Assembly (NCBI GenBank): GCA_040880065.1
Contig: JBBDJE010000059.1
Coordinates: 3,953 to 67,952, forward strand
DNA from: Abyssibius sp040880065
GTDB lineage: Bacteria; Pseudomonadota; Alphaproteobacteria; Rhodobacterales; Rhodobacteraceae
DNA length: 64,000 nt
Reading direction: 5' to 3'
Shown here: positions 53,583 through 61,478 of the stretch, one piece after another
How positions within the stretch are numbered: position 1 is the first letter of the stretch
How the letters are laid out: each line of letters begins with the position of its first letter
Notes under the pieces: generated by a model
Told to the model about the DNA's origin: nothing
The model's database searches: none
The model's input: the letters and a program-made list of their open reading frames with translations, nothing else
Translations under genes and position numbers: made by a program

Positions 53583-54071
53583 ATGTACCGCAAACAGAAC
53601 GCATTTATCATCGCTTTGACTGGCTTGGCGTTGGGCGTGAATGCCCAGACCGCCATGGCCCAAAGCGCCAGTGTTGTCGGCCAAGGCAACTCAAGCTTCA
53701 GCGCCGGTGAAACCGTGGTCGCACAAAACCAGACCTATCTTGACGTGATGGCCCAGCTTGAAGCCAGCGGCTATGAGGTGGTCGAGGTATCGCGCACCTG
53801 GCTTGGTCGTGTGAAGATCGAAGTTCGCAACCAGCTTCATCTGCGCGAAGTTGTCGTTTCCAACACTACCGGTGAAGTGATGAGCGACGTTATCGTCGTC
53901 GTTTACGCACAATCGGAAAATGGCCAGCCCGCTGTAGATGAAGAAGCGGCCGGCAATGACGGCGGCGTGGCCGTAGGTGTCGATATCAACCTTGGCGCTT
54001 CGGGTGGCTCGAATGACAGCAATACGGGCGGCTCGGCTACGGGCGGCGTTTCAATCTCGATCGGTAACTAA
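53583..54071 (+). CDS. Secreted protein with PepSY-like middle region and glycine/serine-rich tail
   Basis: A 162-residue exported protein. The signal peptide (about 1-26) has a core FIIALTGLALGVNAQTAMA and a likely cut at AMA-Q. Residues 50-105 (YLDVMAQLEASGYEVVEVSR..., RVKIEVRN..., VVVSNTTGEVMSDV) resemble a PepSY/YkwI-like alpha-beta unit. The tail (about 115-162) is acidic, then rich in Gly, Ser and Asn. GAGGAC lies upstream. A strong hairpin follows, and then a membrane-tethered LuxR-type regulator that may act with it. Function unknown. Confidence 0.72.
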   Translation: MYRKQNAFIIALTGLALGVNAQTAMAQSASVVGQGNSSFSAGETVVAQNQTYLDVMAQLEASGYEVVEVSRTWLGRVKIEVRNQLHLREVVVSNTTGEVMSDVIVVVYAQSENGQPAVDEEAAGNDGGVAVGVDINLGASGGSNDSNTGGSATGGVSISIGN

Positions 54072-54084
54072 GTGCATAGCGGCG

Positions 54085-54110
54085 TGGCCCGGAATTTTCC
54101 GGGCCATTTT
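54085..54110 (+). terminator. Terminator/attenuator between the secreted-protein and LuxR-type genes
   Basis: TGGCCCGGAA (54085-54094) and TTCCGGGCCA (54097-54106) form a perfect 10-bp inverted repeat followed by TTTT. It lies 13 bp after the stop and 17 bp before the next start, with that gene's ribosome site (GAGGAG) just after it. Partial read-through would make the first product more abundant. Confidence 0.82.
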
Positions 54111-54126
54111 GCATGAGGAGTTTACG

Positions 54127-54669
54127 ATGACGATATTTCGCCTACGCCGACGCACCATCTGGCTTTTGGCTATTTTGTTTGTTGTGCAGCTAATTTGCGC
54201 GGTGTTTTTTGTATCCGAGTTTGTGACCGAGGTTTTTGGTCTGCGCGATTGGGCGCTGCCCTTCGAGTGGCGCGAGGTGCTTCAGGTTCTTGCCAGCCTT
54301 GGCCTCGTTTTCGGCTCTATTACCGGCGGGCTATTGTTGCGCCATGTGCTCAGGCAAATGCGCCGTGTCCAGCACCAGTTGCAGGCGGCCTCGGGTGAAT
54401 TCCAGCTTATGCTGGATGATTGTCTTACCCGCTGGGCGCTTACCCCGGCCGAGCGCGATGTTGCGATTTTTGCCATCAAAGGCATGTCAAACGCCGAAAT
54501 CGCAGCGCTGCGCAACAAAAGCGAGGCTACGATCAAGGCACAGCTCAATGCCGTGTTTCGTAAGGCCGGTGTGAACGGGCGTGCGCAGCTCATCTCGTAT
54601 TTCATTGAAGTTCTGATGAATACAAAACCGGGCACTTTGCGGGCGGCAGCGGCTGATCTTTCAACGTGA
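54127..54669 (+). CDS. Membrane-anchored LuxR-type helix-turn-helix regulator
   Basis: A 180-residue protein with two membrane segments (about 11-33 and 52-74), a short helical linker, and a C-terminal LuxR-like DNA-binding domain (about 108-170: LTPAERDVAIFAIKGMSNAE, IAALRNKSEATIKAQLNAVF, then RKAGVNGRAQLI). There is no receiver or ligand-binding domain, so any signal must come through the membrane part. GAGGAG precedes the start at 54127. It follows the secreted protein across an attenuator. Confidence 0.8.
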   Translation: MTIFRLRRRTIWLLAILFVVQLICAVFFVSEFVTEVFGLRDWALPFEWREVLQVLASLGLVFGSITGGLLLRHVLRQMRRVQHQLQAASGEFQLMLDDCLTRWALTPAERDVAIFAIKGMSNAEIAALRNKSEATIKAQLNAVFRKAGVNGRAQLISYFIEVLMNTKPGTLRAAAADLST

Positions 54670-54779
54670 AGCGACCGGCTTGCCTTACTTTTGGCGCGAC
54701 ATGGCCCTAGACATTGGTTCTATGCGGGGCTATTGCAACGCTTTGCGCGATGGCGCGGCAAAAGGCGCAGGAGGCCGGT

Positions 54780-55130
54780 ATGTCAGATTTTTCAGTAGGT
54801 GATATTGTGGTGCTGACGGCAGGCTCGCCGCGCATGAATGTCGAGGCCATCGAGGGCACCAAGGTTTCGACCGTTTGGTGCCATGAAGGCCAGATCGGCC
54901 GCGATGCGTTTGATACAAAGCTGTTGAAAAAGTGGGAAATGCGCGAAGATGGCGGCCAGCGTGGCGGTTTTGGCGGCGGTGGTGGCAAACCCTATCGCGG
55001 TGATCGTGAAGGCGGTGCGCGCAAGTTTGACGACAGGCCCCGCGACGACAGGCCCCGCGACGACAAACCCCGTGGCAAAACCGGCTGGGATGGCAAACCG
55101 CGCGAGAACAAGTTCTTCCGCAAAGACTGA
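54780..55130 (+). CDS. DUF2158 (YodC-like) protein with disordered charged tail
   Basis: A 116-residue protein. Residues 1-48 (FSVGDIVVLTAGSPRMNVEA, then WCHEGQIGRDAFDTKLL) match the DUF2158/YodC beta-barrel-like domain. The rest is a low-complexity tail of Gly, Arg, Asp, Lys and Pro, including three copies of DDRPR/DDKPR. Such tails suggest nucleic-acid contact or condensate behaviour, which is inference. The start at 54780 has GAGG upstream; a longer frame is not supported. Confidence 0.75.
   Translation: MSDFSVGDIVVLTAGSPRMNVEAIEGTKVSTVWCHEGQIGRDAFDTKLLKKWEMREDGGQRGGFGGGGGKPYRGDREGGARKFDDRPRDDRPRDDKPRGKTGWDGKPRENKFFRKD
55029..55073 (+). repeat. 15-bp tandem repeat coding DDRPR
   Basis: GACGACAGGCCCCGC occurs at 55029-55043 and again at 55044-55058; a third, diverged copy (GACGACAAACCCCGT) lies at 55059-55073. 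It encodes three DDxPR units in the tail of the DUF2158 protein, and copy-number change by slippage would stay in frame. Confidence 0.9.
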
Positions 55131-55165
55131 CCGGCGCGCTATGGCGCGGCGGCTGGTGCCGAAAT

Positions 55166-56212
55166 CTAGCCAAACCACTTTACCCAGCGACCATGAAAAT
55201 CGGCGCGGGCCAGCAGGCGGGTTTCGCCATCTGGCCATGTGCGCAGGGTTACGGCCGCGCCCTCATCGCTGCCATCAGCTTCCATGCGCAGCCATGCGAG
55301 CGGGGCTGCGGCTGTTGCGCGTGCGCCTGCACTTGCTATCAGCGCCTCGCCCGCCTTTTGGGCTGCGGCGGGCAGGTATTGCCACATGATCGTGTGGTAA
55401 ACCACATGCAAGGCACCGGTGTGCGCCATGCTCAGGCGGGCGCGCAGAAAGTCCAGCGCATCCATGCGCGCGACTTTGGGCAGGGCGTGTTGGGTTTGCA
55501 CGTCAATCGCGCCATCGGTTCGGGCCAGCCTGTCGGGCTGGTCGGCCCAAAGATAGGCGCGCAGGCGCAGCTTGTCGGCAGGGTCAGCCGCATCGAGCGG
55601 ATTCAAATCGCAACCAGCACGCGCAATCACCCGCAACCCGTGGCGCGGCGGCGTAGGGCCGGCCCAGTCTGGCGTGAGCTGCACGGGGCTGTCGGCTGGC
55701 CCCCAAACCTGCCCGGCGATATGCAGCGCAAAAGAATCCCACCCCATATTCAGCCCGCCCGATGCACCAATTTCGCTAATGACAAGGGGCAGGTCATAGT
55801 GGCGCGCAAGCAGGTGAAAACCCGGAACAAGCGCCGATGCGCGCCGCACTTCGTTGGTTTGTGGCGGCGATTTGAGCCATTCAAGCAGGAAGGGCGCATG
55901 GCGCTCAAGCGCGCGGGAAATAGCGGCCCAAAGCGCGTCTTCATCGGCCACATGTGGCGGATAGGCGGCTTGTAAAGCCGAGTCGCGCCCTTGCAGCACC
56001 AAAGCGTGCAGCCCGCCCGCAAGGCGCAGCGGCACGGCATCGGCACGGTGCGAGGCATTGCCGGGCCAGTTGGCGAGATGATGCGCAATGGCGCCGCTCT
56101 CCCCTAGCCTGTTGGCCATCAGCGTGCAAAGCCGCGCCGTGAAGGGCGAGCCGAGATCGGCGCAATGTATGGCCTGCGCGCGGAACGCAGCCTGAAGGTC
56201 GCTCAGGCTCAT
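55166..56212 (-). CDS. DUF2332 family protein
   Basis: A 348-residue soluble protein of the DUF2332 family. Recognisable segments are FRAQAIHCADLGSPFTARLC near the start, RASALVPGFHLLARHYDLPL, the glycine motif ISEIGASGGLNMGWD and the late VVYHTIMWQYLP. The glycine stretch and the overall pattern recall a Rossmann-type methyltransferase fold, but no activity is established for the family as far as I know. It overlaps pth by 4 bp at its start. Confidence 0.82.
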   Translation of the reverse strand: MSLSDLQAAFRAQAIHCADLGSPFTARLCTLMANRLGESGAIAHHLANWPGNASHRADAVPLRLAGGLHALVLQGRDSALQAAYPPHVADEDALWAAISRALERHAPFLLEWLKSPPQTNEVRRASALVPGFHLLARHYDLPLVISEIGASGGLNMGWDSFALHIAGQVWGPADSPVQLTPDWAGPTPPRHGLRVIARAGCDLNPLDAADPADKLRLRAYLWADQPDRLARTDGAIDVQTQHALPKVARMDALDFLRARLSMAHTGALHVVYHTIMWQYLPAAAQKAGEALIASAGARATAAAPLAWLRMEADGSDEGAAVTLRTWPDGETRLLARADFHGRWVKWFG

Positions 56213-56913
56213 TTGCTGAATTTTTCGAGCAACTGGCGCAATTTGCTCACTGGCTGGGCCTTTGGTTCCGGTTCTGGTTCGGGCTTTGGTGCGGCGGGCT
56301 TTAGCGGCGCAATGGGGGCTTTTTCGGGTTTGTTGCTGCTGCGCGGCGGGCTTAGTCGCAATGCAACAGCGTTCAAAAAGCCCGGCCCGTCGCCATTGGC
56401 CAGCTTCACGGCCCCGTCGGACATGCCGCGCAAGAGGTCGTCCAGCCCCTCGGATTCAGCCTTGGCAAAATCGGTCAACACATAGCTGGACACTTGTGCC
56501 TTGTTGCCCGGATGACCAATGCCAATGCGCACACGGCTATACCCCTCGCCACATTGCGCATGGATAGAGCGCAGGCCGTTATGCCCGGCATGGCCGCCGC
56601 CGGATTTCAGGCGCAGCTTGCCCGGGGCGAGGTCAAGCTCGTCATGAAACACCGTCAGCGCATCAATTTCGAGCTTGAAAAAACCGAGCGCCGGGGCGAC
56701 CGACTGGCCGGAAAGGTTCATGAATGTTTCGGGTTTGAGCAGCGTTATGCGCACGCCATCAAGCCGCCCGTCGCACACCTGCCCGTTAAACTTGCTGCGC
56801 CATGGCGAAAAGCCGTGATCGGCGGCAATACGGTCGAGCGCCATAAAGCCGATATTGTGCCGGTTTCTGGCATATTTAGCACCCGGATTCCCGAGCCCGA
56901 CCCAAAGCTGCAT
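56209..56913 (-). CDS. pth: Peptidyl-tRNA hydrolase
   Basis: Frees tRNA from stalled peptidyl-tRNA. The 234-residue product begins LWVGLGNPGAKYARNRHNIGF, with the catalytic histidine in NRHNIG, and has FMNLSGQSVAP and HDELDLAPGKLRLKSGGGHAGHNGL (split: HDELDLAPGKLR, KSGGGHAGHNGL). A tail of about 40 residues rich in Pro, Glu and Lys (PKPEPEPEPK) extends it beyond the typical 190. rplY lies upstream, a conserved pairing, but a strong terminator sits between them. Confidence 0.95.
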   Translation of the reverse strand: MQLWVGLGNPGAKYARNRHNIGFMALDRIAADHGFSPWRSKFNGQVCDGRLDGVRITLLKPETFMNLSGQSVAPALGFFKLEIDALTVFHDELDLAPGKLRLKSGGGHAGHNGLRSIHAQCGEGYSRVRIGIGHPGNKAQVSSYVLTDFAKAESEGLDDLLRGMSDGAVKLANGDGPGFLNAVALRLSPPRSSNKPEKAPIAPLKPAAPKPEPEPEPKAQPVSKLRQLLEKFSK

Positions 56914-56951
56914 AGCGCCCCCTTTTGGCGCATATCTAGCATGGCGTTATA

Positions 56952-56990
56952 CAAAAGAAAACGCGCCGCTGTCGGGCTGACAGCGGCGCG
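56952..56990 (-). terminator. Rho-independent terminator after rplY
   Basis: A perfect 12-bp stem (CGCGCCGCTGTC at 56962-56973 with GACAGCGGCGCG at 56979-56990) with a 5-nt loop. On the minus strand it is followed by TTTTCTTTT. It closes rplY about 20 bp after the stop and implies pth uses its own promoter or read-through. Confidence 0.9.
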
Positions 56991-57011
56991 CTCAACGCGA
57001 TTGCGCGGGTC

Positions 57012-57656
57012 TTATTCTTCCTTGGCTTCGGCCTCGGCTTCATCGGCCTCCGCCTCCGCCTCGTCATCGGCTTCGGCATCTGCGGAACGCAGGCTCGACG
57101 GTGAGCCGATATTCGCGATAACGAAGTCACGACCGGTGATCACCGATGTCGTGCCTTTGGGCAGTTCAATATCGGAGATGTGGATCACATCGCCAATTTG
57201 CGCTTCGGCCAGGTCCACGGTCAGGTGGTCGGGGATGTTGTTCGCCGTTACCTTGAGTTCAACCTCGTTACGCACAACAGTGAGCGTGCCGCCTTTTTTC
57301 AGGCCGGGGCAGGTTTCCTCGTTCTCGAACACAACCGGAATGAACAGGTTGATGCGCGATTTGTCCGACAGGCGCAGAAAGTCGACATGGGTCGGAAGGT
57401 CTTTGACAACATGGCGCTGAACGCCACGGCAAATGACTTTCTCTTTCTTGCCGTCGATGTTTACGGTCAGCAGGGTCGACAGGAATTTGCCTGCCTTCAG
57501 GCGCGTAAACAGCGCATTGAATGGGATATTGATGCTGACGGGGTCTTTGCCACCGCCATAGATGACGCCGGGCACGAGCCCTTCGCGGCGTGCAGTCCGA
57601 GCGGCCCCCTTGCCGCTGTTCTCACGCACCATCACGTCAATTGTGTTATCGGTCAT
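57012..57656 (-). CDS. rplY: 50S ribosomal protein L25 (Ctc type)
   Basis: Binds 5S rRNA. The 214-residue product has the N-terminal L25 domain (VRENSGKGAARTARREGLVP, GVIYGGGKDPVSI) and the C-terminal CTC/TL5 beta domain, ending in an acidic tail of about 25 Glu/Asp/Ala residues. TTGGAG lies upstream of ATG 57656; an in-frame TTG inside that site is unlikely to be the start. The long form with acidic tail is typical of alphaproteobacteria. Confidence 0.94.
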   Translation of the reverse strand: MTDNTIDVMVRENSGKGAARTARREGLVPGVIYGGGKDPVSINIPFNALFTRLKAGKFLSTLLTVNIDGKKEKVICRGVQRHVVKDLPTHVDFLRLSDKSRINLFIPVVFENEETCPGLKKGGTLTVVRNEVELKVTANNIPDHLTVDLAEAQIGDVIHISDIELPKGTTSVITGRDFVIANIGSPSSLRSADAEADDEAEAEADEAEAEAKEE

Positions 57657-57745
57657 GTTCGTCTCCAAAAGTTAGCCCGCGTGATCCTCCAAGGGTGTAA
57701 GCATCGCGGAAGCGTGGCTAATAGTAGATTTATCGGCATATGACC

Positions 57746-57768
57746 AGCCAAAACCAATTGGTTTGGCT
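57746..57768. promoter_or_regulatory. Palindromic operator candidate upstream of lldD
   Basis: AGCCAAAACCAA and TTGGTTTGGCT form a near-perfect 23-bp palindrome with one extra A in the left arm. The centre, ACCAATTGGT, resembles GntR/FadR-type operators, including those of lactate regulators. It lies about 52 bp before the lldD start, where a repressor would block transcription. No regulator gene is adjacent. Confidence 0.5.
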
Positions 57769-57819
57769 TGCCATTGGCGCAAAAACCGTAAAATTTGCTA
57801 ACCGGAGCAGGAGAAGTTT

Positions 57820-58995
57820 ATGGCCGTGATCACCAATATCGCCGATTTGCAAAATCTGGCGCGCCGCCGTGTGCCGCGCATGTTTTACCAATATGCCGAT
57901 TCGGGGTCATGGACCGAACAAACCTACCGCGCAAATACCGAAGATTTTGCGCGGATACGCTTAAACCAGAAGGTGGCGGTCAACCTTGAAACCCGCAGCC
58001 TTGCCAGCACGATGCTGGGCGCACCGGTATCAATGCCGCTGGCGTTTTCGCCTATAGGCATGTGCGGCATGCAATGCGCCGATGGCGAGATCAAGGCCGC
58101 GCGCGCGGCAAATGAATTTGGCGTGCCGTTCAGCCTGTCGACCATGTCGATCTGCTCGATCGAAGATCTGGCCGCACAAACCGGCAAGCCGTTCTGGTTT
58201 CAGCTTTATGTGATGCGTGATCAGGAGTTTTCTGACCGGTTGATCGAGCGCGCGCGCGCGGCCAACTGTTCGGCGCTGATCGTCACGCTCGACCTTCAGC
58301 TTTTGGCGCAGCGCCATAATGACCTGAAGAACGACCTTACCGCGCCGCCGCGCCTGACGATGAAAAACCTGATCAACCTGTCGACAAAATGGCGCTGGGG
58401 CATGGGGATGCTGGGCACCAAACGGCGCACATTTGGCAATATTGTGGGCCATGCCAAGGGTGTGACCAATATGAACAGCCTGATGGATTGGACAAGCGAC
58501 CAGTTCGACCTTGCGCTGGACTGGGAGAAGGTCAAGGCGATCAAGAAGAAATGGGGCGGGAAGGTGATCCTGAAGGGCATTTTGAACGTTGAAGATGCCA
58601 AAAAGGCCGTGGAAACCGGGGCCGATGCGATCATCGTGTCCAACCATGGCGGGCGGCAACTGGATGGCGCTGTGTCATCCATTGAAATGCTGCCGCAAAT
58701 TGTTGATGCGGTTGGCGACAAGATCGAGGTGCTGTTTGATGGCGGTATCCGCTCTGGCCAAAGCGTGCTGAAGGCCGTGGCACTAGGCGCAAAAGGTGCG
58801 TTTATTGGCCGCCCGTATCTTTATGCCTTGGGTGCGCAAGGGCAGCGCGGCGTTGAAAAAATGCTCGGCTTCATGCACAAGGAAATGGATATCACCATGG
58901 CACTGATGGGCCATAACGACATTCAAAATGTAGGCCGCGATGACCTGATAGATCCGGCCAAGGTGTTGAACCCGTGGATGGGACCGGCGAGCTAG
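57820..58995 (+). CDS. lldD: FMN-dependent L-lactate dehydrogenase (alpha-hydroxy-acid oxidase family)
   Basis: Oxidises L-lactate to pyruvate, passing electrons to quinone at the membrane. The 391-residue TIM barrel has the active-site SNHGGRQLDGAVSSIE with the catalytic histidine, FDGGIRSGQSVLKAVALGA for FMN phosphate, and an internal membrane-association segment near 170-215 (ending around GMGMLGTKRRTFGN). GGAGAAG precedes the start. Another alpha-hydroxy acid cannot be excluded, but LldD is the best fit. Confidence 0.9.
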   Translation: MAVITNIADLQNLARRRVPRMFYQYADSGSWTEQTYRANTEDFARIRLNQKVAVNLETRSLASTMLGAPVSMPLAFSPIGMCGMQCADGEIKAARAANEFGVPFSLSTMSICSIEDLAAQTGKPFWFQLYVMRDQEFSDRLIERARAANCSALIVTLDLQLLAQRHNDLKNDLTAPPRLTMKNLINLSTKWRWGMGMLGTKRRTFGNIVGHAKGVTNMNSLMDWTSDQFDLALDWEKVKAIKKKWGGKVILKGILNVEDAKKAVETGADAIIVSNHGGRQLDGAVSSIEMLPQIVDAVGDKIEVLFDGGIRSGQSVLKAVALGAKGAFIGRPYLYALGAQGQRGVEKMLGFMHKEMDITMALMGHNDIQNVGRDDLIDPAKVLNPWMGPAS

Positions 58996-59445
58996 CCGGT
59001 ATTCGCCACCTGAAGCACGATATCCGACGGTGGTTTTGCGGCCATACTCGACGGTCGGACACGCCTTGCATGCCGCAGGTGCATCTGACCGCAGCAAGCC
59101 GCTTACAAGACAGTCGTGCCAACTGCGGCGTGGCGCAATGCGTGTCGCTCGACCGGTAACTTCTGAATCTTTGCAGCACTCGACTGCTGCTTCATCGTAG
59201 GCTGACATTCACGGTAGATCAAAAAGTAGCAATCTGCTCTCGAGGCCAAAACACTTAACGAAATCACATTGAGCTAGAAATCTGCTGTGTTCGTTCACCT
59301 ATTGACGGACCTGAGGCAATGCGAGGCGAAGGCATCAGCGCCTACTAATACGCTGACACAGTCGATAGTTGTTGAGGTTGGCACCACGTCAACCACTGAA
59401 TTCCAAAGATACTTACTAGATCACCACATTTACATCCATCAAAAC
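58996..59445. other. Gene-free spacer at the left edge of the accessory segment
   Basis: About 450 bp without a convincing reading frame, lying between lldD and the arsR-type operon. The first half is GC-rich, with short frames that look like debris. The second half (about 59200-59445) reads visibly more AT-rich than anything nearby. No tRNA, terminal inverted repeats or recognisable transposase fragment was seen. It may be the scar or boundary of an insertion. Confidence 0.5.
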
Positions 59446-59492
59446 GCATATGCGCTCTTGCACATATGCATAAAGAGCAATATGATGTTTTT
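59446..59492 (+). promoter_or_regulatory. ArsR-type operator overlapping a leaderless promoter
   Basis: GCATATG (59446-59452) and CATATGC (59463-59469) form an inverted repeat with a 10-bp spacer, the layout of ArsR/SmtB operators. TTGCAC (59458-59463) and TATGAT (59481-59486), 17 bp apart, make a good sigma-70 promoter whose -35 is covered by the operator. Transcription would start near 59493, which is itself an ATG. Confidence 0.68.
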
Positions 59493-59780
59493 ATGCAGGA
59501 TATTTTGACCGCTATTTGCGACCCGACCCGCCGCGCAGCGCTCATCCTTCTCTGGGATGGAGGAGAGCATTGTGTCTGTGAACTGATGGCACAGCTTGAT
59601 GCCAGCCAAAGCAGGATGTCGCGGCACATGAAAGTCCTGTCACAGGCTGGGCTGGTGGTTGCACGGCGGGACGCGCAATGGGTGCGCTATCGTCAGAACC
59701 CTGATCTTGCACCCGAATATGCCGCCGTGATCGACGCGGTGCTGGCCGCTGAACGTTACTTTGAAAGGAAGGTCGCATGA
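59493..59780 (+). CDS. ArsR/SmtB family metal-responsive repressor
   Basis: A 95-residue winged-helix repressor. The metal/metalloid-type cysteines are Cys27 and Cys29 in GEHCVCELMAQL, the ArsR CVC motif, and the recognition helix is in DASQSRMSRHMKVLSQAGLV. The upstream in-frame ATG at 59466 lies inside the operator and before the predicted transcription start, so I prefer 59493, probably a leaderless start. It overlaps the permease gene by 4 bp and presumably represses the whole operon. Confidence 0.85.
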   Translation: MQDILTAICDPTRRAALILLWDGGEHCVCELMAQLDASQSRMSRHMKVLSQAGLVVARRDAQWVRYRQNPDLAPEYAAVIDAVLAAERYFERKVA

Positions 59781-60835
59781 CCACCGAAACACAAGATCCC
59801 GCCACCCATCGCGCCGCTCCCGACTGGCTTTGGTATACGGGCGTTCTCGTCGTGGGCGTGGTGCTGTATCTGCTCTACGGGCAGCTGATCCCGATTGCGG
59901 AATGGATCACGGCGCTGTTTCCCGTCGCCCGCGACAGCCATACCGGCGAGGCGATAGCCTTTTTCGCCTATGACGTCCCAAAGGTTCTGCTGCTGCTGAC
60001 GGGCATTGTCTTCGTCACCGGCGTCTTGCGCAGCTGGTTCAGCCCCGAAAAAACCCGCGCTATACTTGCCGGCAAGAACGAGATCTGGGGCTATCCGCTG
60101 GCGTCATTTCTGGGCGTGCTGACCCCGTTCTGTTCGTGCTCCTCCGTGCCGCTGTTCATAGGCTTTGTGTCCGCAGGCATCCCGCTCGGCGTGACGTTCT
60201 CTTTCCTGATCGCGGGGCCGATGGTGGGCCCCGTGGGCCTTGGCCTGCTTTACGGCCTGGTCGGTTGGAAAATCGCTACGCTCTACCTTGTGTTCGGGTT
60301 CACCATTGCCACCGTGGCGGGGTTCGTCATGGGCCGCATGGGGCTTGAGCGGTATTTGCAGGACTGGGTGCGGGAGTTGAACTCAGGCCCCATCGGCGAT
60401 CTGCCGCAGGAACGCCTGACGCTGGTCGACCGGCTCAAGATGGGTCTGGAACAGGTGCGCGAGATTGTCGGCAAGGTCTGGATCTGGGTGCTGGTCGGCA
60501 TCGGCATCGGCGCCGCGATCCACGGCTATGTCCCCGAAGCGCTAATGCTGAAGGTCATGGGCGGCGAAGCGTGGTGGTCTGTTCCTGCCGCTGTCGTCGT
60601 GGGCGTGCCGATGTATACCAACGCGGCAGGCGTTATCCCGATCGTCGAGGCGCTACTGGGCAAGGGTGCGGCCCTCGGAACGACACTGGCCTTCATGATG
60701 TCGGTCATCGCCCTCAGCCTGCCTGAAATGATCATCCTCAAGCAGGTGCTGACCCTGCGCCTGATCGCAATCTTCATCGCGGTGGTAAGCGCAGGTATCC
60801 TTGCCACTGGCTTTCTCTTCAATGCCCTGTTGTGA
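59777..60835 (+). CDS. Permease of the DUF318/YraQ (ArsP-like) family
   Basis: A 352-residue inner-membrane protein with about eight to nine hydrophobic segments. The family motif TPFCSCSSVPLF (Cys119, Cys121) is followed by AGIPLGVTFSFLIAGPMVGP. ArsP, which exports trivalent organoarsenicals, belongs to this superfamily, while other members are tied to copper, zinc or thiol compounds. An ArsR-type repressor with cysteine ligands directly upstream favours a metalloid or soft-metal substrate. Confidence 0.83.
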   Translation: MTTETQDPATHRAAPDWLWYTGVLVVGVVLYLLYGQLIPIAEWITALFPVARDSHTGEAIAFFAYDVPKVLLLLTGIVFVTGVLRSWFSPEKTRAILAGKNEIWGYPLASFLGVLTPFCSCSSVPLFIGFVSAGIPLGVTFSFLIAGPMVGPVGLGLLYGLVGWKIATLYLVFGFTIATVAGFVMGRMGLERYLQDWVRELNSGPIGDLPQERLTLVDRLKMGLEQVREIVGKVWIWVLVGIGIGAAIHGYVPEALMLKVMGGEAWWSVPAAVVVGVPMYTNAAGVIPIVEALLGKGAALGTTLAFMMSVIALSLPEMIILKQVLTLRLIAIFIAVVSAGILATGFLFNALL

Positions 60836-60845
60836 AGGACAGACC

Positions 60846-61478
60846 ATGACACTTTCCGACCACTGGAACACCGCCTACACCGCACGGGACGAGGATGCAC
60901 TGACATGGTTCGAGGACGTGCCCGAGGTGTCCTTGCGGCTTGTGCGCAACCATCTGCCAAAAGACGGCGCACTCATTGACGTTGGTGGCGGAGCGTCGCG
61001 GCTGGTGGATCATGTGCTGATGGATAAGCCTGCCGCGCTGACCCTACTGGACCTGTCGGCCCAAGCCTTGGCCATTACAAAGGCGCGGCTTGGGGTGCAG
61101 GCTGCATCTGTCACCTTCGTTGCGGCGGATGTGCGCGATTGGGCACCGGACAGCGCCTATGACCTCTGGCATGACCGGGCGGTGTTCCACTTCCTGACCG
61201 ATCCCGTCGATCAGAAACGCTATCTGCAAACGCTTGATGCAAGCCTGCGTCCGGGTGGCGTTGCTATCATCTCAACCTTCGATCTGGCAGGACCCGAGCG
61301 GTGCTCGGACCTGCCTGTCGAGCGCTATTCGCCGCAAACACTGGCCGCGCAAATCGGCCATCTGATGCCGGATCTGTTCGACATCATTCATACCGAACAT
61401 CACGCACACCACACGCCCCTAAGCAATATCCAGACCTTTCAATTCTCTGTCTTTCGCAAAAAGGAACCACATCCATGA
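60846..61478 (+). CDS. Class I SAM-dependent methyltransferase
   Basis: A 210-residue Rossmann-fold methyltransferase. SAM motif I is ALIDVGGGASRLVDHVL, motif II includes LTLLDLSAQAL, and DLWHDRAVFHFLTD is the post-motif segment. It lacks the conserved cysteines expected of ArsM arsenite methyltransferases, so arsenic methylation is not supported. It could methylate a thiol, selenium or tellurium compound, or a protein. The start at 60846 lies 10 bp after the permease stop, and its stop overlaps the next gene. Confidence 0.78.
   Translation: MTLSDHWNTAYTARDEDALTWFEDVPEVSLRLVRNHLPKDGALIDVGGGASRLVDHVLMDKPAALTLLDLSAQALAITKARLGVQAASVTFVAADVRDWAPDSAYDLWHDRAVFHFLTDPVDQKRYLQTLDASLRPGGVAIISTFDLAGPERCSDLPVERYSPQTLAAQIGHLMPDLFDIIHTEHHAHHTPLSNIQTFQFSVFRKKEPHP

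Noticed and set aside
58783..59208. 141-residue minus-strand frame over the lldD end and the spacer
   Set aside because: About half is antisense to lldD and the rest is unlike any family I know. It may contain old debris but is not supported as a gene.
59466..59780. Longer ArsR start at 59466
   Set aside because: That ATG lies inside the operator and upstream of the predicted transcription start, with no ribosome site.
60846..61478. Possible ArsM arsenite methyltransferase
   Set aside because: The conserved cysteines needed for arsenite binding are absent and the protein is much shorter than ArsM.
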